In this document: positions 10,821 through 21,749 of the stretch, piece after piece | Position numbering within the stretch: the first letter of the stretch is position 1 | How the letters are laid out: every line of letters starts with the position of its first letter | Notes under the pieces: model-generated | Told to the model about the DNA's origin: nothing | The model's input: the letters and a program-made list of their open reading frames with translations, nothing else | The model's database searches: none | Assembly (NCBI GenBank): GCA_024811115.1 | Contig: JAKOGH010000792.1 | Span: forward strand, 1 to 51,637 | Source of the DNA: Terana coerulea | Lineage: Eukaryota > Basidiomycota > Agaricomycetes > Polyporales > Phanerochaetaceae | Reading direction: 5' to 3' | DNA: 51,637 nucleotides | Made by a program: the position numbers and the translations under genes

Positions 10821-11767
10821 ATGGACTCTGATACTCATCTTGTCAAGAGAGAACGCTCGCCATCCGTCGAGTTCATCAGCTTCCGCAAGGTCGCTCCAGA
10901 GCCCTTCACTGGCCCTGGCAACTTTATCATCCGTACCTCGCTTGGCACACCGTTCTATGTCTCTTCTGAAGTACTCGCGCTCGCCTCTCCCTTCTTCCGT
11001 GCACTGGATCGCACGCCGCCAACCCCGGGCGAGCCTTTCGTTCTCGACATCCCAGAGGCAAATGCGGCGCTCGAGACTGTCTTGCGTTTCGTGTATCCCA
11101 TGCCGGACCCGATTTTGCACGACCTGGATGAAGTTGTTACCGCCTACGAACTTGCAAAGAAGTACGAAGTGATCTGTGCACGCGACACTCTACAGCGCAC
11201 GTTCCTCCTTCCATACTTCCTTGACACCGAGCCCTTGCGCGTGTACGCCGTTGCGCGCCGTCTCCGACTCGTCGACGTCGCCAACGCGGCCGCGGTGGCT
11301 GCCTGCCGTACCAAGCTGTCCTGGTCGTACTGTGAGGAGCTCGAGCAGATTACCGGAGCACAGTATCGGAAGCTTGTCGTGTTCCACCAGGCGCGCGGTC
11401 ACGCCGCCGTGCAACTTCTCCGGAAGGCAAAATTTCACGAGCTTTGCGTCAATTGCATAGTCGGTGTGAACCAAAGCATGCGATGGGACATGTTATTCAA
11501 GACTCGCGCAGTGCCGCTTTTGCTGGAAGCTCTCACGAGGGACGATATTTTCTCGCACGCGTATCTCTCACGGCTAGCTGGTGATCTGAGGTGCGAAGGG
11601 TGCTCGCATGCTATCTTGAGGGCTTTGAAGCCGACTGGCTCATTTTCTATTCTTCGTCGAGACTTGCAGAACGTACAACTGCAAGCTGTTCCCTGTAAGT
11701 GTGCTTGTCACGTACACTCAAAGAGCTGCATTAATCTTTCTGTATAGATCCGAAGTCAGAGGATTAA
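10821..11767 (+). CDS. BTB/POZ domain protein (intact paralogue)
   Basis: Exon 1 (10821-11694) and a short exon 2 (11748-11767) flank a 53-nt intron and encode about 297 residues. The BTB core covers roughly residues 30-125: GNFIIRTSLGTPFYVSSEV, LASPFFRALD, FVLDIPEANAALETVLRFVY, then VVTAYELAKKYEVICARD. The C-terminal half has cysteine pairs (ELCVNCIV, LRCEGCSH) that could bind a metal. The frame-shifted copy at 3035 shares both halves and the intron position. Agaricomycetes carry many such proteins, probably as adaptors, but no partner can be read from the sequence. I find no frame problem, in contrast to the paralogue. Confidence 0.85.
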
Positions 11768-13485
11768 AATATGAAATACTAGCAAATCTCAATAGAATGC
11801 ATGTTTCACTATTTCCTCACTCGCTTTGAGTGCTTCTAGCCACCTCTGACATCTGAGTTGTTGGAATTTAAGCTCAGTATATCCAGTGTACTAGGAATCG
11901 GCTGTGACTGCTGGTCAGAATCAGTGTGCTCTTGCATCCACACCTTGCAAGCGACCAACTCACGACACACCATGGGCAGTGCGCGGTTGCCACTCGTCCA
12001 ACGGCTAGCAGGATGTGGCACGTTCGATCACCTAGTGGCTAATATTTTCACGTGTAATGCATCCGCCTTTCGAGGGCTCTGCTTTCCATCAGCCCAATGC
12101 TTTGTATGACATTCACGATCATTCAGTTATGGACAATGGACGCAATGCGCTTCAGCAGTGGCACATCCGCCACCCATCTTGTTTTATCTCAGGTAGTCTC
12201 GTGCGTATCGTATCTCCTAGCAGAGTGATGCCTCCCATGAATTTGCGTATTGTTTTCCATAAACATATATAAAAGCACTCCACATCCCCTATGCTTTCTG
12301 CACGCCACCACAACTTCCCATCACTCCATCGACCACCTGGAACCCGGGTTCGCGCCTGAGCACGCGTCCAGTCGGAGCGCATTGAAGGCGAAGGCCCGCA
12401 ATGTAGCCCGACTTCGGGACTATAGAACGGGCCCCGCCGCGTCGCCACCGACTTCGACACCCGGGAAATGGTTGGCGGGCGGGCGGCGCATCCCACTATG
12501 ACGAGGAGATGCACCACCGCCACCCAACCCCGGGCGAGCATGGGGAGTGGCACCCCAGGTGAGTCGCACTCCTGCTCGTGAGCGGCCGCCCTAAGCTTAC
12601 ACAATCATTCAATGCAGTGCATGGCGAGCAGCGAGACATGACATACCTCGGAACCTGCGAACGCCCCTAGCCAGGTCGACGGCCGCCTTGTAGTGTGTTT
12701 GGAGGAACGGCGTCGGGTGGCCCCCGCCGCCGCCCCTCACCTCCCGCTACCCAAGAGTTCGCCGAGCCTCTGGCGCACAGAGGTCCCCTGGCCTGGGACG
12801 ACGTATTGCGTGCAGCGGCAATCCACTGAGGGACGAGCTCCGAGTGGCGCGGGTCGAGGGCGAGTTGTCGAGGCTGGCGGCGCGCTATTTGGAGTGTGCC
12901 GTAGGACCTGCGGGGATGACTTCTCACTGCTGGATGGGTACCGATGCAGGAGAGATGTCTTGCTCGGACGGCGTTGACGGGGCTTTTGTAGGCCGGTTGT
13001 GATTTGGCTCGAGTGGCTCTATACGTTCTTTCTTCCTTTGTCGATCCTCACACTCCTTTCAATGTGATCGATTCTTTCTTCCTCTCGCATGCTTGCGTCC
13101 TTCAGATAATCCCACCATCCAACACATCGTTCCTTTGTACTAATCTCTCCACTATGCCTGGCACTTCCTTTATCTCGAGAACCCCATGAATGATGAGCCA
13201 CTGCCACTCACCAATATTGCAACAATCTAGACTGCTGTTTTCTTTATCTTGGGTATGATGGTATTGCTGCGCGAACGAGGCTGAAGCTTAAGCCTGCTGT
13301 CCAGACCAACACAGTTGCCTATTGCGGCGAGTGGTGGTAACGCCACAAGGACGTTTTGATCAACCGCAAGCTTCGTTTACGCAGTTCACTGCGAAACGTC
13401 GAGCACAGGCTTGCATTCTAAGGGAGTGATTTCGTCCGCATACGAGTAATAGCTACAGTATTCAATCCGACCACACACCGTCCGT
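11768..13485. other. 1.7 kb with a possible unrecognised gene at about 12.3-13.0 kb (+)
   Basis: A strong TATA element (CATATATAAAAGC, about 12263-12275) is followed by a C/T-rich leader. GC-rich sequence then shows coding-like runs such as HYDEEMHHRHPTPGEHGEWHP, a good intron (12560-12617, GTGAGT ... CTTAC ... GCAG), EFAEPLAHRGPLAWDDVLRAA and LRDELRVARVEGELSRLAARYLE. These runs lie in different frames and need one or more indels to join, so no gene is called. I do not recognise the protein. The rest (11770-12250 and 13000-13485) shows nothing beyond a pyrimidine-rich stretch at 13025-13160. Confidence 0.3.
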
Positions 13486-14782
13486 TCACTTCTGCCGCTT
13501 GTATATCTTATCCAGGAAGCTCTTGAACACGGCCCTCTGCAGCTTGACCTCGCCTTCCTTCCCAAGCCCGCCCTCCGGGATGGTTTCAACGAGGCCCATG
13601 ATCCTCGCGTAGGCGTCCTCTTCATACTTGGCGTACTTTTCGCGGACACCGACCTCATCGAAAACGACCTTGACCCGTTGCTCTGCCTCGGCGTTCTTCT
13701 TGCCGTAGTTCGCATCGAGGACGGCGCGCTGCGCAGGCGTGGCGGCAGCGAGAGCAGTGTTGATGCACCACGAGCACTTGTTGTCGATGATGTCCGTGCC
13801 GATCTTGCCAATCTGCTCGGGCGTGCCGGCGAAGTCGAGGTAGTCGTCCTGGATCTGGAAATATTCGCCTAGCGGCAGCAAGATGGACGAAGCGAGGGCG
13901 AAGGGGTCGTGCGTCTCCTGATGAGAGATGCCGCACAGGGTACATGGCGAGTGCGACGGGGAGGTAGAAGGAATAGTAGGCAGTCTTGTACAGGACAATA
14001 AGACGGTGCCTGTCAGGCATGTTAACGTGGACCAGAACCGATAGTGAACAACACGTGCCTTTCAAGAGAGAACTTGCTGAGGTCGACTTTATCTTCCGGG
14101 AGCAGTGATGAGGTCGAGCAGTTGGCCAATCTCCGTCTGGAAGCTAGTCTGATTGAATGCTGTTAGCGTGTTTGTCACGGTGATACAGGCACACGGACCT
14201 CGTGAAAGAGTTCGAGCAGGTTGACGTAGGATGGATCCGCGCGGAAATACTTCTTCAACAGCCAGTAAATCGCTGCTTCGAGCAAGAAGGCGTCGTTGAT
14301 GGCGATAAAACCAACGCCTTCATTGCGGTACCAGCAAGGCTGCCCACGGCGAGTGATGCTCGAATCCATGAGATCGTCCGACACCAGGAAAAAGGCTTGC
14401 AGCTGACACTCATGTTAGCAGCAACGCGCGCGTGTATGAGTACGTAGACTCACAAGCTCTACACACCAGCCGAGTACGGCTGCCTTAAAGTACTCGTCAT
14501 CTGAGAGGTTCTGCCCCTTGAGGATTTGGACGGAGTCTACGACAGAGAGGCCGCGGTTAAGCTTCCCGCCTGGGGTGTTGTATTCCAAATTCTAGAAGTA
14601 AGGCCATGTTAGCATACACTACTGGAGCGTGACTGCCTACAACGCACCTTGAAATACCACTCTATGGCGTCTTTGGGCATGCCATGTGTCTGGAAAAACT
14701 GGACGAGCTCATCGCGGATGACGGTCCACACGCCCTCGAACTTGGCCCTCTTCTGCGCTTTGGCGTCGGCTTGCGAAGACAT
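13486..14782 (-). CDS. ERG20: Farnesyl diphosphate synthase
   Basis: This cytosolic enzyme condenses IPP with DMAPP and GPP to make FPP for sterols, prenylation and terpenes. Five exons: 14648-14782, 14454-14591, 14199-14402, 14059-14148 and 13486-14009. The first Asp-rich motif DDLMD (residues 100-104, followed by SSITRRG) is preceded by the FF pair at -5/-4 that sets chain length to C15. The second motif DDYLD lies near residue 243. [29 protein letters not shown] and the KIYKRQK end are also typical. The expected length is 362 residues (yeast has 352). Intron 4 (14010-14058) starts with GC (GCACGT); only this choice gives LERHRLIV. One extra base is needed out of each of the GGG runs at 13938-13940 and 14098-14100 (CCC in the gene). 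As the enzyme is essential and single-copy, I take these as consensus errors. Confidence 0.93.
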
Positions 14783-15245
14783 CGTTCAGATTCCGATGAC
14801 TAGATGGGCTGACAGGATGTGAAGAGGAACGCAGGATGTTGTCGAAGCATGGAGGAGCTGCAAGGTTTATATGCCTCGCTGAAAATCTAGCAAGCCAATC
14901 GCAGACCCCCCACTTTCGAATAATACGAGCGCGCTTGTCGAGCCGATCGTACCGTCTTCGTTTCAAGCAAACTCCGGTCAGCATACCGCAGCGCACTTGA
15001 AGCTGAGAGCCTAGGTAACATCGTTTAGACAGAGAGGGCTAGCTCGAGGATGAGATACTAGGAAGAGGAACTCAGGAAGGAAGAGAGAGGTCTCAGATGT
15101 CAGGTCTGGCGAGTTCGGCTGCGGCCGAGAGCCGCCTGCGCAGCCTTCGCCACAAGCACATCAGGAACTCATGATATTCACCAGCTCGACGTCCACCACA
15201 TCCCCTCATCTCTTCACCGCCTGCTCATCCAGGGCTAGGACCACG
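14783..15245. promoter_or_regulatory. Divergent promoter between ERG20 and VPS74, 463 bp
   Basis: By position it must serve both genes. I see no clear TATA box or sterol-response element. The sequence near 15055-15125 is purine-rich (GGAAGAGGAACTCAGG and similar). Confidence 0.5.
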
Positions 15246-16645
15246 ATGTCTACCGCGGGAGGCCTTTCTCGTCGGCGTGTGCCAGCGTCAGCGTCATCAC
15301 AGGACGACGAGGGCGATGCCTGGGGTCTGAACGTGAACGGCGACGCGCCGACGAGCAAGCACGCCTCTTCACCGAGTGTCTCGGCACCGTCTTCGTCGAC
15401 TTCGCACGCGGGATCTGCCTTTGCTGGCGGCAGCAAGATTGCATATGACCCGCGAGACTTTATCGAGGCGGAAGATGAGGACGCTAAGCAGGGCGGCAAG
15501 TCACCGAAGTTGACTATTATGGAGGAGGTGTTACTGCTAGGGATCAAGGACAAGCAAGTGAGTTTCAACGCCTTCATTGAAGTGGTGTGTCGCAACGTGT
15601 GGGCTCGCCACCCGGCTTCAAATCGTGTGCGAGAGGTCACCTATCCCCAATGGAACGCATGCTGAACCTATGAACTAATCTCTCGCTGTAGGGTTACCTT
15701 TCATTCTGGAACGACAATATATCATACGCCTTGCGAGGGTGCATTCTCATTGAACTTGCTCTCCGCAGACGGATTGCCCTCGTGCGCGATGCATCGCGAC
15801 GTTCCCTGCCACCCTCTGAACGCATCCTCGAAGTCATCGACACACGACTAACAGGAGAGACAATTCTGGATGAAACTCTGAAGATGATGAAGCAGACAGA
15901 AACTGCAGGGGAGCGTATGGCCATAAATACGTGGATAGACTTGCTTAGTGGTGTGTATTAGATCATGCGCAGTCGCGCTCTCCGCGAAAGTGCTCTCGAC
16001 TGCATGTCTGGCCATTTCGGATGCTAATTGCTATCCACAGGCGAAACATGGAACGTCATGAAGATAGGCTTCCAGCTCAAGCAAGTGCGCGAACGGCTTG
16101 CAAAAGGTCTCGTGGACAAGGGCGTCCTCCGGACCGAAAAGCGCAACTTCCTGCTCTTCGACATGGCGACGCACCCCGTCGCGGACATGCGCACGAAGGA
16201 GGGCATCATCTCCCGCATGGTCTCCCTCCTGACCTCCACAACCTCCGCGGTGCCCCCGTCGGCCCTCGACAAGGAGGGCACCCAGGCCCGCTGCATGCGT
16301 GCGGTCGCCCTCGCGTCGGCGAGCTACGCGGCCAGCGTGCTGGACAACGCGTTCGTCCGCCTGACGTACGAGGAGCGCGAGGCCGCGTTCCAGCGCTGCG
16401 AGGACCTGGTCCAGGAGTTCGCGTGCTGGCCCATCGGCTCGGTGTCGGGGTCGACATCAAACGGGAGCGCAAAACGCAAACGGGAAGGGTCGCGAATAGG
16501 CATGGGCGGAACGGGGTCCGGGCGGGAGGCAATATTAGGCTTGGTACAGGAGGTGAAGAAGGAGATGACAGGAGACGAGGACTTGTCGTTCGAGCTCGTC
16601 GCTGGTGTTTTGGAAGTTCTGTCGAAGTTGGATTCGCTACTATAA
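15246..16645 (+). CDS. VPS74: Golgi phosphoprotein 3 homologue (GPP34/Vps74)
   Basis: Three exons (15246-15557, 15692-15950, 16041-16645) join in frame to 391 residues. After a Ser-rich N-terminal arm comes the GPP34 domain: [24 protein letters not shown], then [93 protein letters not shown] and the C-terminal [13 protein letters not shown]. The protein is a PI4P-binding peripheral Golgi protein that keeps glycosyltransferases in the Golgi by binding their cytosolic tails and COPI. A species-specific basic insert (AKRKREGS) lies in the second half. The introns are 134 and 90 nt. No frame problem. It converges with the dynamin gene, 141 bases away. Confidence 0.92.
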
Positions 16646-16786
16646 TAATGGTTCATGTCTATTGCTTGTCTTCACTGGAATACCTAGGTGCTGATGGACT
16701 GGTCTCTGCAGCCTCGTTTGTAGAATATACTTATTCTATACTTCGTCCATCTTACACAGAACAGTCAGAGAAGGCTCACATACAGT

Positions 16787-19627
16787 CTACAGCTGGAACT
16801 TGTACAGTTCCTTGAGCACCGCTTCCAACCGACCCTTCTTCTCCGTAAGTCTCGCACGCTCTGTGTTGACCTGCTCGTCTTCTGCCGAGATAGACCGCAG
16901 CGCGCTCCGCCGCCTGCTCGGTGCCGATATCCAGTCCCACGATGAGAGCACTCTGGATTTCTTTCCCAATGGTGCGTAGGAAGTCGTGGTCGATGATGCG
17001 AGGGATGTTATCAATGATGCGCTGAGCAATACAGTAAGAAACCATCCTTGTGCGTGCCGCAAGGGAAAATCCGTACCTTGTAGCTGACATGGAAGTATGC
17101 GGACGTCTCGGCCATAACGATCATCTCTTCTTCATAGCGGTCGGGCCCGTGGAGCCTGGAGAGGTTGTCGCCAGATGCAGGATAACCGAGCAACGTGAGA
17201 AGACTCAGGGCCTCCTGGAGCTTTTCAGGGTTCGACTCGACTGCAGGAGGCTACGATGCACTATCAGTAAGTGTGGAATCCTGATGGGGTAGCTAATCGC
17301 ACCTGGCGGATAGCCTTGTACCGCGCGAGATATTTCTCCCGGTAAGATGAGAAGTAGTGGTCGTTGTTCGTAAACGGCGGGTTCTCGAGCTCGAGCATCC
17401 AGTGGACGCGTTCCAGGGTCTTGGTCCGGCTCTTCTCGACCTGCTCGTCAACGATCATCCTAATGTGATCGAGGAGCGGCGTGCGGGTGAAGCTCCCGAA
17501 ATGCACGTCGGCCAGCTTCCGCAGCTCGTCGAGGGTCGCTTCATGCACGACCGAGAAGCATTTCTGGCAGAGGTCGTCCCAGTTGGCGAAGCATCTTTCG
17601 ATCAGCGCGACCTTGGCGACGAAAGGGACGTTGAAAGGCAGCTGCCGTGTCAGGGAGCTATTTACAATATGGTTAGCACCTTATGTATGTGAGCAAATGG
17701 CTTCGCACTGACCGTTCAATGTGCTGTGAGACATCTTGGAGGTACATCGGGGTTGTTGTGCTCGTGTCCTCGTCTGCAGGCGCCGTCGTCTTGCTGTCGC
17801 TCTCCTCCGCGATCTTTATCACCTCGCCGTTGTCATTATCTGCAGTCTCAAACGGCCTGAATCGAGGAGCTGTATGGCGTACGTCGATTTTGAAGGTTTT
17901 GTAGGCCGGTCGGCATCGCTGAATCAGCCGTTCGAACGACTTAGTGCCCTGAATCAACGCCTGGACGTCCGTGCAGAACGATGTCACAAGTCGCAACAAT
18001 TCCGCGGTCGGGTTGTCGGACGGAGGGGCAGGCAGCTGTTGCAGTCGTGTGTTGACGTCCTCAAGCGAGTCCTTAGCTTGCTGTCTAAGAGTGGGAAGAC
18101 TGTCAAGATGACGATCAGCTATGCATTATTATATTCCTCAGTCGTCAAATGAGCATACGTCTGATTGATGAGCATGCCCAACAATTTGCTGAGCTCGTTG
18201 GTCAGATTTGGAGTGCCCAATCGAGGCCGCAACTTATCATCTTCGTTCCAGGGCAAAGTGTTCTGAAAGAAAGATGTTTCTTTCGCCCGTGCAGCTTGGT
18301 GGGTAATCTGCTTCTCCACCTCTACCGGCGCAGGGTTCCTGACCATGAAGTAGCCATCTACCAAGCCGTCAGTATGCATACGTCATGAGAGTCCGAGAGG
18401 ATACATACGTTTCAAGGCATGTTTTGACCCATGAAGAATGTCGAGCCATTGCTGTTCTTCCCTGGCTTGTATGCAGTCGGGCTTGGTGAGCACACCTGGA
18501 ATTGCGCTTAGGCTCGGTAGGGCACAGGAGGGTACAAATGAAGAGGTACCTATCGTTCTCAGACCGTGCTCGTCCGCCAGTTTTGCAAGATGAGCGGCGC
18601 CTTGGTTGTTCATTTGATCTTATGACAACTAACCGTTAGGATGAGTAGCACTGTGATATGACATGTTTCAACTTACCTTGCATGCTGATTGTGAGAAGAA
18701 TCAAAGTAGTTGTGCCGCGGATATGTTCATTAACCATGTTGGTGACCGATTCAATACTTCGCTTGTCTTCGTTGTTGTCCACAGCGGCGATCAAACCTAG
18801 ACATTCATCAGCATAGTGCGACATAGTCAGTACTGGTACACATACCGGGAAGATCCATGAACGCCAGATCGGGAACCTCGGGACCTGAGATGTCGAGGCA
18901 CACCACATTGCTAGAGAAACTCAGCTGCGCAGGCGAAAATCTCTTGCCCGACTCCAACTCTGGGCCATCGTATTGCACGAAATCGTCAGCAGGAACATTG
19001 GGGTTCAGGATCGCAAGCTGTGCGCGGCGGATCATTTCTCCAGCTCGCTCTTGTCACTTATCGCGCTGCCAAACGGCGTCTCCTTCGTCCTCATCTTGAC
19101 ACCATTCTCATCCGTTTCGTGACGGAGCAGGACTTGGCATTGCCATTCCCGATCGCTGGGAGTGCTGGTAAGGCGGCATTCCATAGGGCATCTACAAGAC
19201 CACCACAGTCGACATATCATTCCATGTGAGTCGGTAGACGAGACCCACCTCGTACATATCCCGATGGCACGAGGGACCGTAATCTGTGGAAGGTAAGACA
19301 AAGCTACGATACACATGTAGTACGGCGTACCCCACTGATGGCTTCAACCAAGGAGCTCTGCACAGTCAGTCAGAACGAATGATGTACGAAGCACTCGTGC
19401 TTGGACGCACCTTTCCCGCGCTTGTATTGCCTATGACGGCTATCCTAGGGAGATCAAAGTCTGCTTGTGCTCTGCACAGTACTGATATCAAGCTACGCCC
19501 ATCGGTACGAAGGAAAAAAAACACACCCCAGCGCGCGGAGACTCGTTACAAGATTGATGAGGTTTCGGGCCCGTTTAGCGAAGCCTGTCTGAGCGATGTG
19601 GCTGTCGGGTGGGTCTGTACTGCCCAT
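16787..19627 (-). CDS. Dynamin-superfamily GTPase
   Basis: This is a large membrane-remodelling GTPase of the Dynamin_N / Dynamin_M / GED type. About 13 exons are joined by introns of roughly 45-60 nt. In order: LGAQADFDLPRIAVIGNTSAGKSS (P-loop at residues 48-56), ITVPR, RCPMECRL, then DLPG (18846-18855), GVLTKPD (G4 motif, about 18475-18495), HGYFMVRNP, the stalk, and a GED-like end finishing LKELYKFQL. The usual GNQSSGKSS reads GNTSAGKSS here. There is no PH domain, so it belongs to the Vps1/Mx-like or fungal-specific set rather than classical dynamin. Two frame breaks occur: a missing base in the T run at 19035-19037 (an A run in the gene, before MIRRAQLAIL) and an extra base near 16895-16912. 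The start at 19627 is the first ATG in frame with the P-loop exon after splicing. Confidence 0.88.
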
Positions 19628-20351
19628 GATGGTAGGGATATTCTACCTCGGAAAAGCAAAATAAGTCGATGTTAGCCGCGCGATGATCCTGAAGACGAGA
19701 GGCAAGGAGTGATTGTGGACCAGTGAGAGGAGAGCGGGCTTGATATATGGGCGACGTTCATTTCTACTGACGCTTTTCTCGCCTCGCGGTGACGCTTCTT
19801 TGTTCAAAGGCGCTCGCATACTTGTGTTGTAAACCATATTTAACGTCCACCATCACTGTTAAAATCTAAGAACAAGAGAGCGGGCCGTAAAGGTGACACA
19901 TCCCAGGGCAATGGCTGCCATCGCGTAGCTGATCCTGGTTTCAGGGTGCACAAGGCATCCGAATATGCCTTGCGACCATTATACCAGCCTGTCAGAGGCT
20001 CCAAAGGACAGCACAGGGATCACCGCTCACGTTGTCCTAGGATTCATGATATCAGCCTAATATTCACAACCATCAGGCTGCATGACACACCTTGTACTAT
20101 GGGGGTCATAGTCAGATGGATACCGGGTAACCACTGCGCGCATATATCCAACTTTTCCGGTAGTGTTCACAGAAGCCGCCGACGAGATAGTTCGAATCCT
20201 ACTGTTCGCAGTTCAGAGTAACGCTATATATTCTAGTATACACGGTGGCCATATATGCATTCACACACTGTGAAACGCTCAGTGAGATGGTGGACCAAAG
20301 TAGAACGATAATACGGAACATACGAGGAATCCCCTAAGATACCCTAACGAT
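19628..20351. other. Intergenic, 724 bp
   Basis: It holds the dynamin promoter and the MIS12 3' flank. A GTTCGAATCC sequence near 20189-20199 looks like a tRNA B-box, but no cloverleaf forms around it. No gene was found. Confidence 0.4.
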
Positions 20352-21293
20352 TCAGTCAAGATCCATGGTGACGTCGTCCACAGAGCTCGCAGCCGAATTC
20401 CCAAGCGATTGCAGCGCGCCTTTCACGTCATCAGAGCTGCCGACGGCGAACGCAATGTTAGCAGAGCTCCCGACTGCCAAGCTTCCCTCGACTTCTCCTC
20501 TCTCCTTGGCTTTCGACAACAGCTGCTCCACTGCCCAGTTGAGATAGCCCGTCTTACTCACCTCCCAGGCGCGTTTGCCTGGCTCCACGACGGGCACGGC
20601 CGACTGGCTGGTGATAGAGGAAGGATCGTGAGGGGGGAGCGACGAGACCGCGTTGTACATGGCGATGAACTCGTGCGGTAGCTTGATGAGAGTTTGCATT
20701 TGTGGTGAACGGAGGAAGGCAGAGTTTGTCTACGCGCCGCTCGGACTGCGCCCGTTGTATCGCGGACTTGCGCACAGCAAGCATGAAGAGCCGCTCCAGC
20801 TTCCGTTGCTGTTGCGACCGTAAGACGCGTCAAACGCGTGAAAGAGTGCGATGGACACGTACCGCTTGTATCTTCCTTCGCAGGTCTCTGATCTCGTTCA
20901 CCAACGCCGTCTCGTCCTCCGCCGAATGCGCGAGATTCAGGCCCGCCTGGTGCGGCACCACGACCGGCAGCTCCGGGCGGCACGGCGAAGATGTTCCGCA
21001 GCGACCACGCCTCGAAGAAGTCGAACGCGATGTCGACGTGCGAGTTGAGGAGCGTCTGGAACGCCACGAGGCCCTGCTCGACTTCCTGCGTGCTGTCCCA
21101 CTCGCTGCCTACTTTCTCCGACGCGCTCCTCAGCCCAGCGGCGGAGGAAGACCTCCATGGCGTCGACGGCCTGGCGAACGGCATCGTTCGCGGTGTCGAT
21201 GATGTCGTCGAGGAGGAACTGGGGCACGAAACCGAGGATTTCGGGGAGCAGGACGGACGGGACCGTCGTCGTGGGTGGTGGAGGAGCAGCCAT
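20352..21293 (-). CDS. MIS12: Kinetochore protein Mis12/Mtw1
   Basis: The protein is a subunit of the MIND/Mis12 complex that joins inner-kinetochore CENP-C to Ndc80. The N-terminal Mis12 domain reads LLPEILGFVPQFLLDDIID, TANDAVRQAVDAMEVFLRRW, then EVEQGLVAFQTLLNSHVDI, AFDFFEAWSLRNIFAVPP, LVNEIRDLRRKIQA and QRKLERLF. A C-terminal part (MQTLIKLPHEFIAMYNAVSS, GKRAWEVSKTGYLNWAVEQL) ends at 20352. One intron starts at about 20862 with GTACGT. Three one-base insertions interrupt the frame: near 21115-21125, in the GGG at 20975-20977 and near 20719-20725. Removing one base at each gives a continuous family-like frame. Because the gene is essential, consensus error is the likely cause. Confidence 0.85.
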
Positions 21294-21749
21294 TCCGGCA
21301 GACGCGGAAACCGCCCGGGCGGGCTGTATGTCACAGCACGGTCACGTCGCGATCTCGTGACCCATCACGTTTTCGGCCTCTCGCAAAACCTCGATGACCA
21401 TGACCTTCTGACAATGATCTCGAGGCGGTCAGCCGAAGTTTGCGACAACAGCAACTCGACTTGTTGGTTCAGTGCACAGCCTTTGCAGCTCTACGTTGCT
21501 TTCTGCATACGACTTGATTCGAACCATCAACGCCCCAGGGAGGTGAAACCCGCCCGTACAAAAACTACAGAGGATTTCGCTGAACAACGCGGTAATGAGC
21601 GGGTTTGCCGACGAGTCGCTGGCTTCATGGACGGCGAACTTCCATAGGTATGAAGACACGGTACGCACAGGCCTGCTGGACCATCTTCTTCCACTCGTTT
21701 TCACCGCTCACATCTTGTTCAAGTTCTTCGTCCTATCTTTCAATACGTT
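21294..21749. other. Divergent intergenic region, 456 bp
   Basis: It lies between the MIS12 start (-) and family A SSP copy 3 (+). The last 70 bases are pyrimidine-rich (CTTCTTCCACTCG, TCTTGTTCAAGTTCTTCG), as expected for the leader of a secreted-protein gene. No TATA box is obvious. Confidence 0.4.

Noticed and set aside
13486..14148. Programmed ribosomal frameshifting as the reason for the ERG20 shifts
   Set aside because: Two independent +1 shifts at ordinary CCC runs in an enzyme never known to be recoded, with similar shifts in many neighbours, point to sequence error.
16021..16815. 264-codon frame overlapping VPS74 exon 3
   Set aside because: Out-of-frame shadow of GC-rich coding sequence; composition is Arg/Gly/His rich without motifs.
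20100..20215. Possible tRNA gene: A-box-like TAGTCAGATGG and B-box-like GTTCGAATCC
   Set aside because: The T-arm stem does not pair (GATAG against CCTAC), the acceptor ends do not match and the spacing only works with a large intron.
13486..21293. A terpene or other biosynthetic gene cluster around the FPP synthase
   Set aside because: Neighbours are VPS74, dynamin and MIS12; no terpene synthase, P450 or transporter is present.
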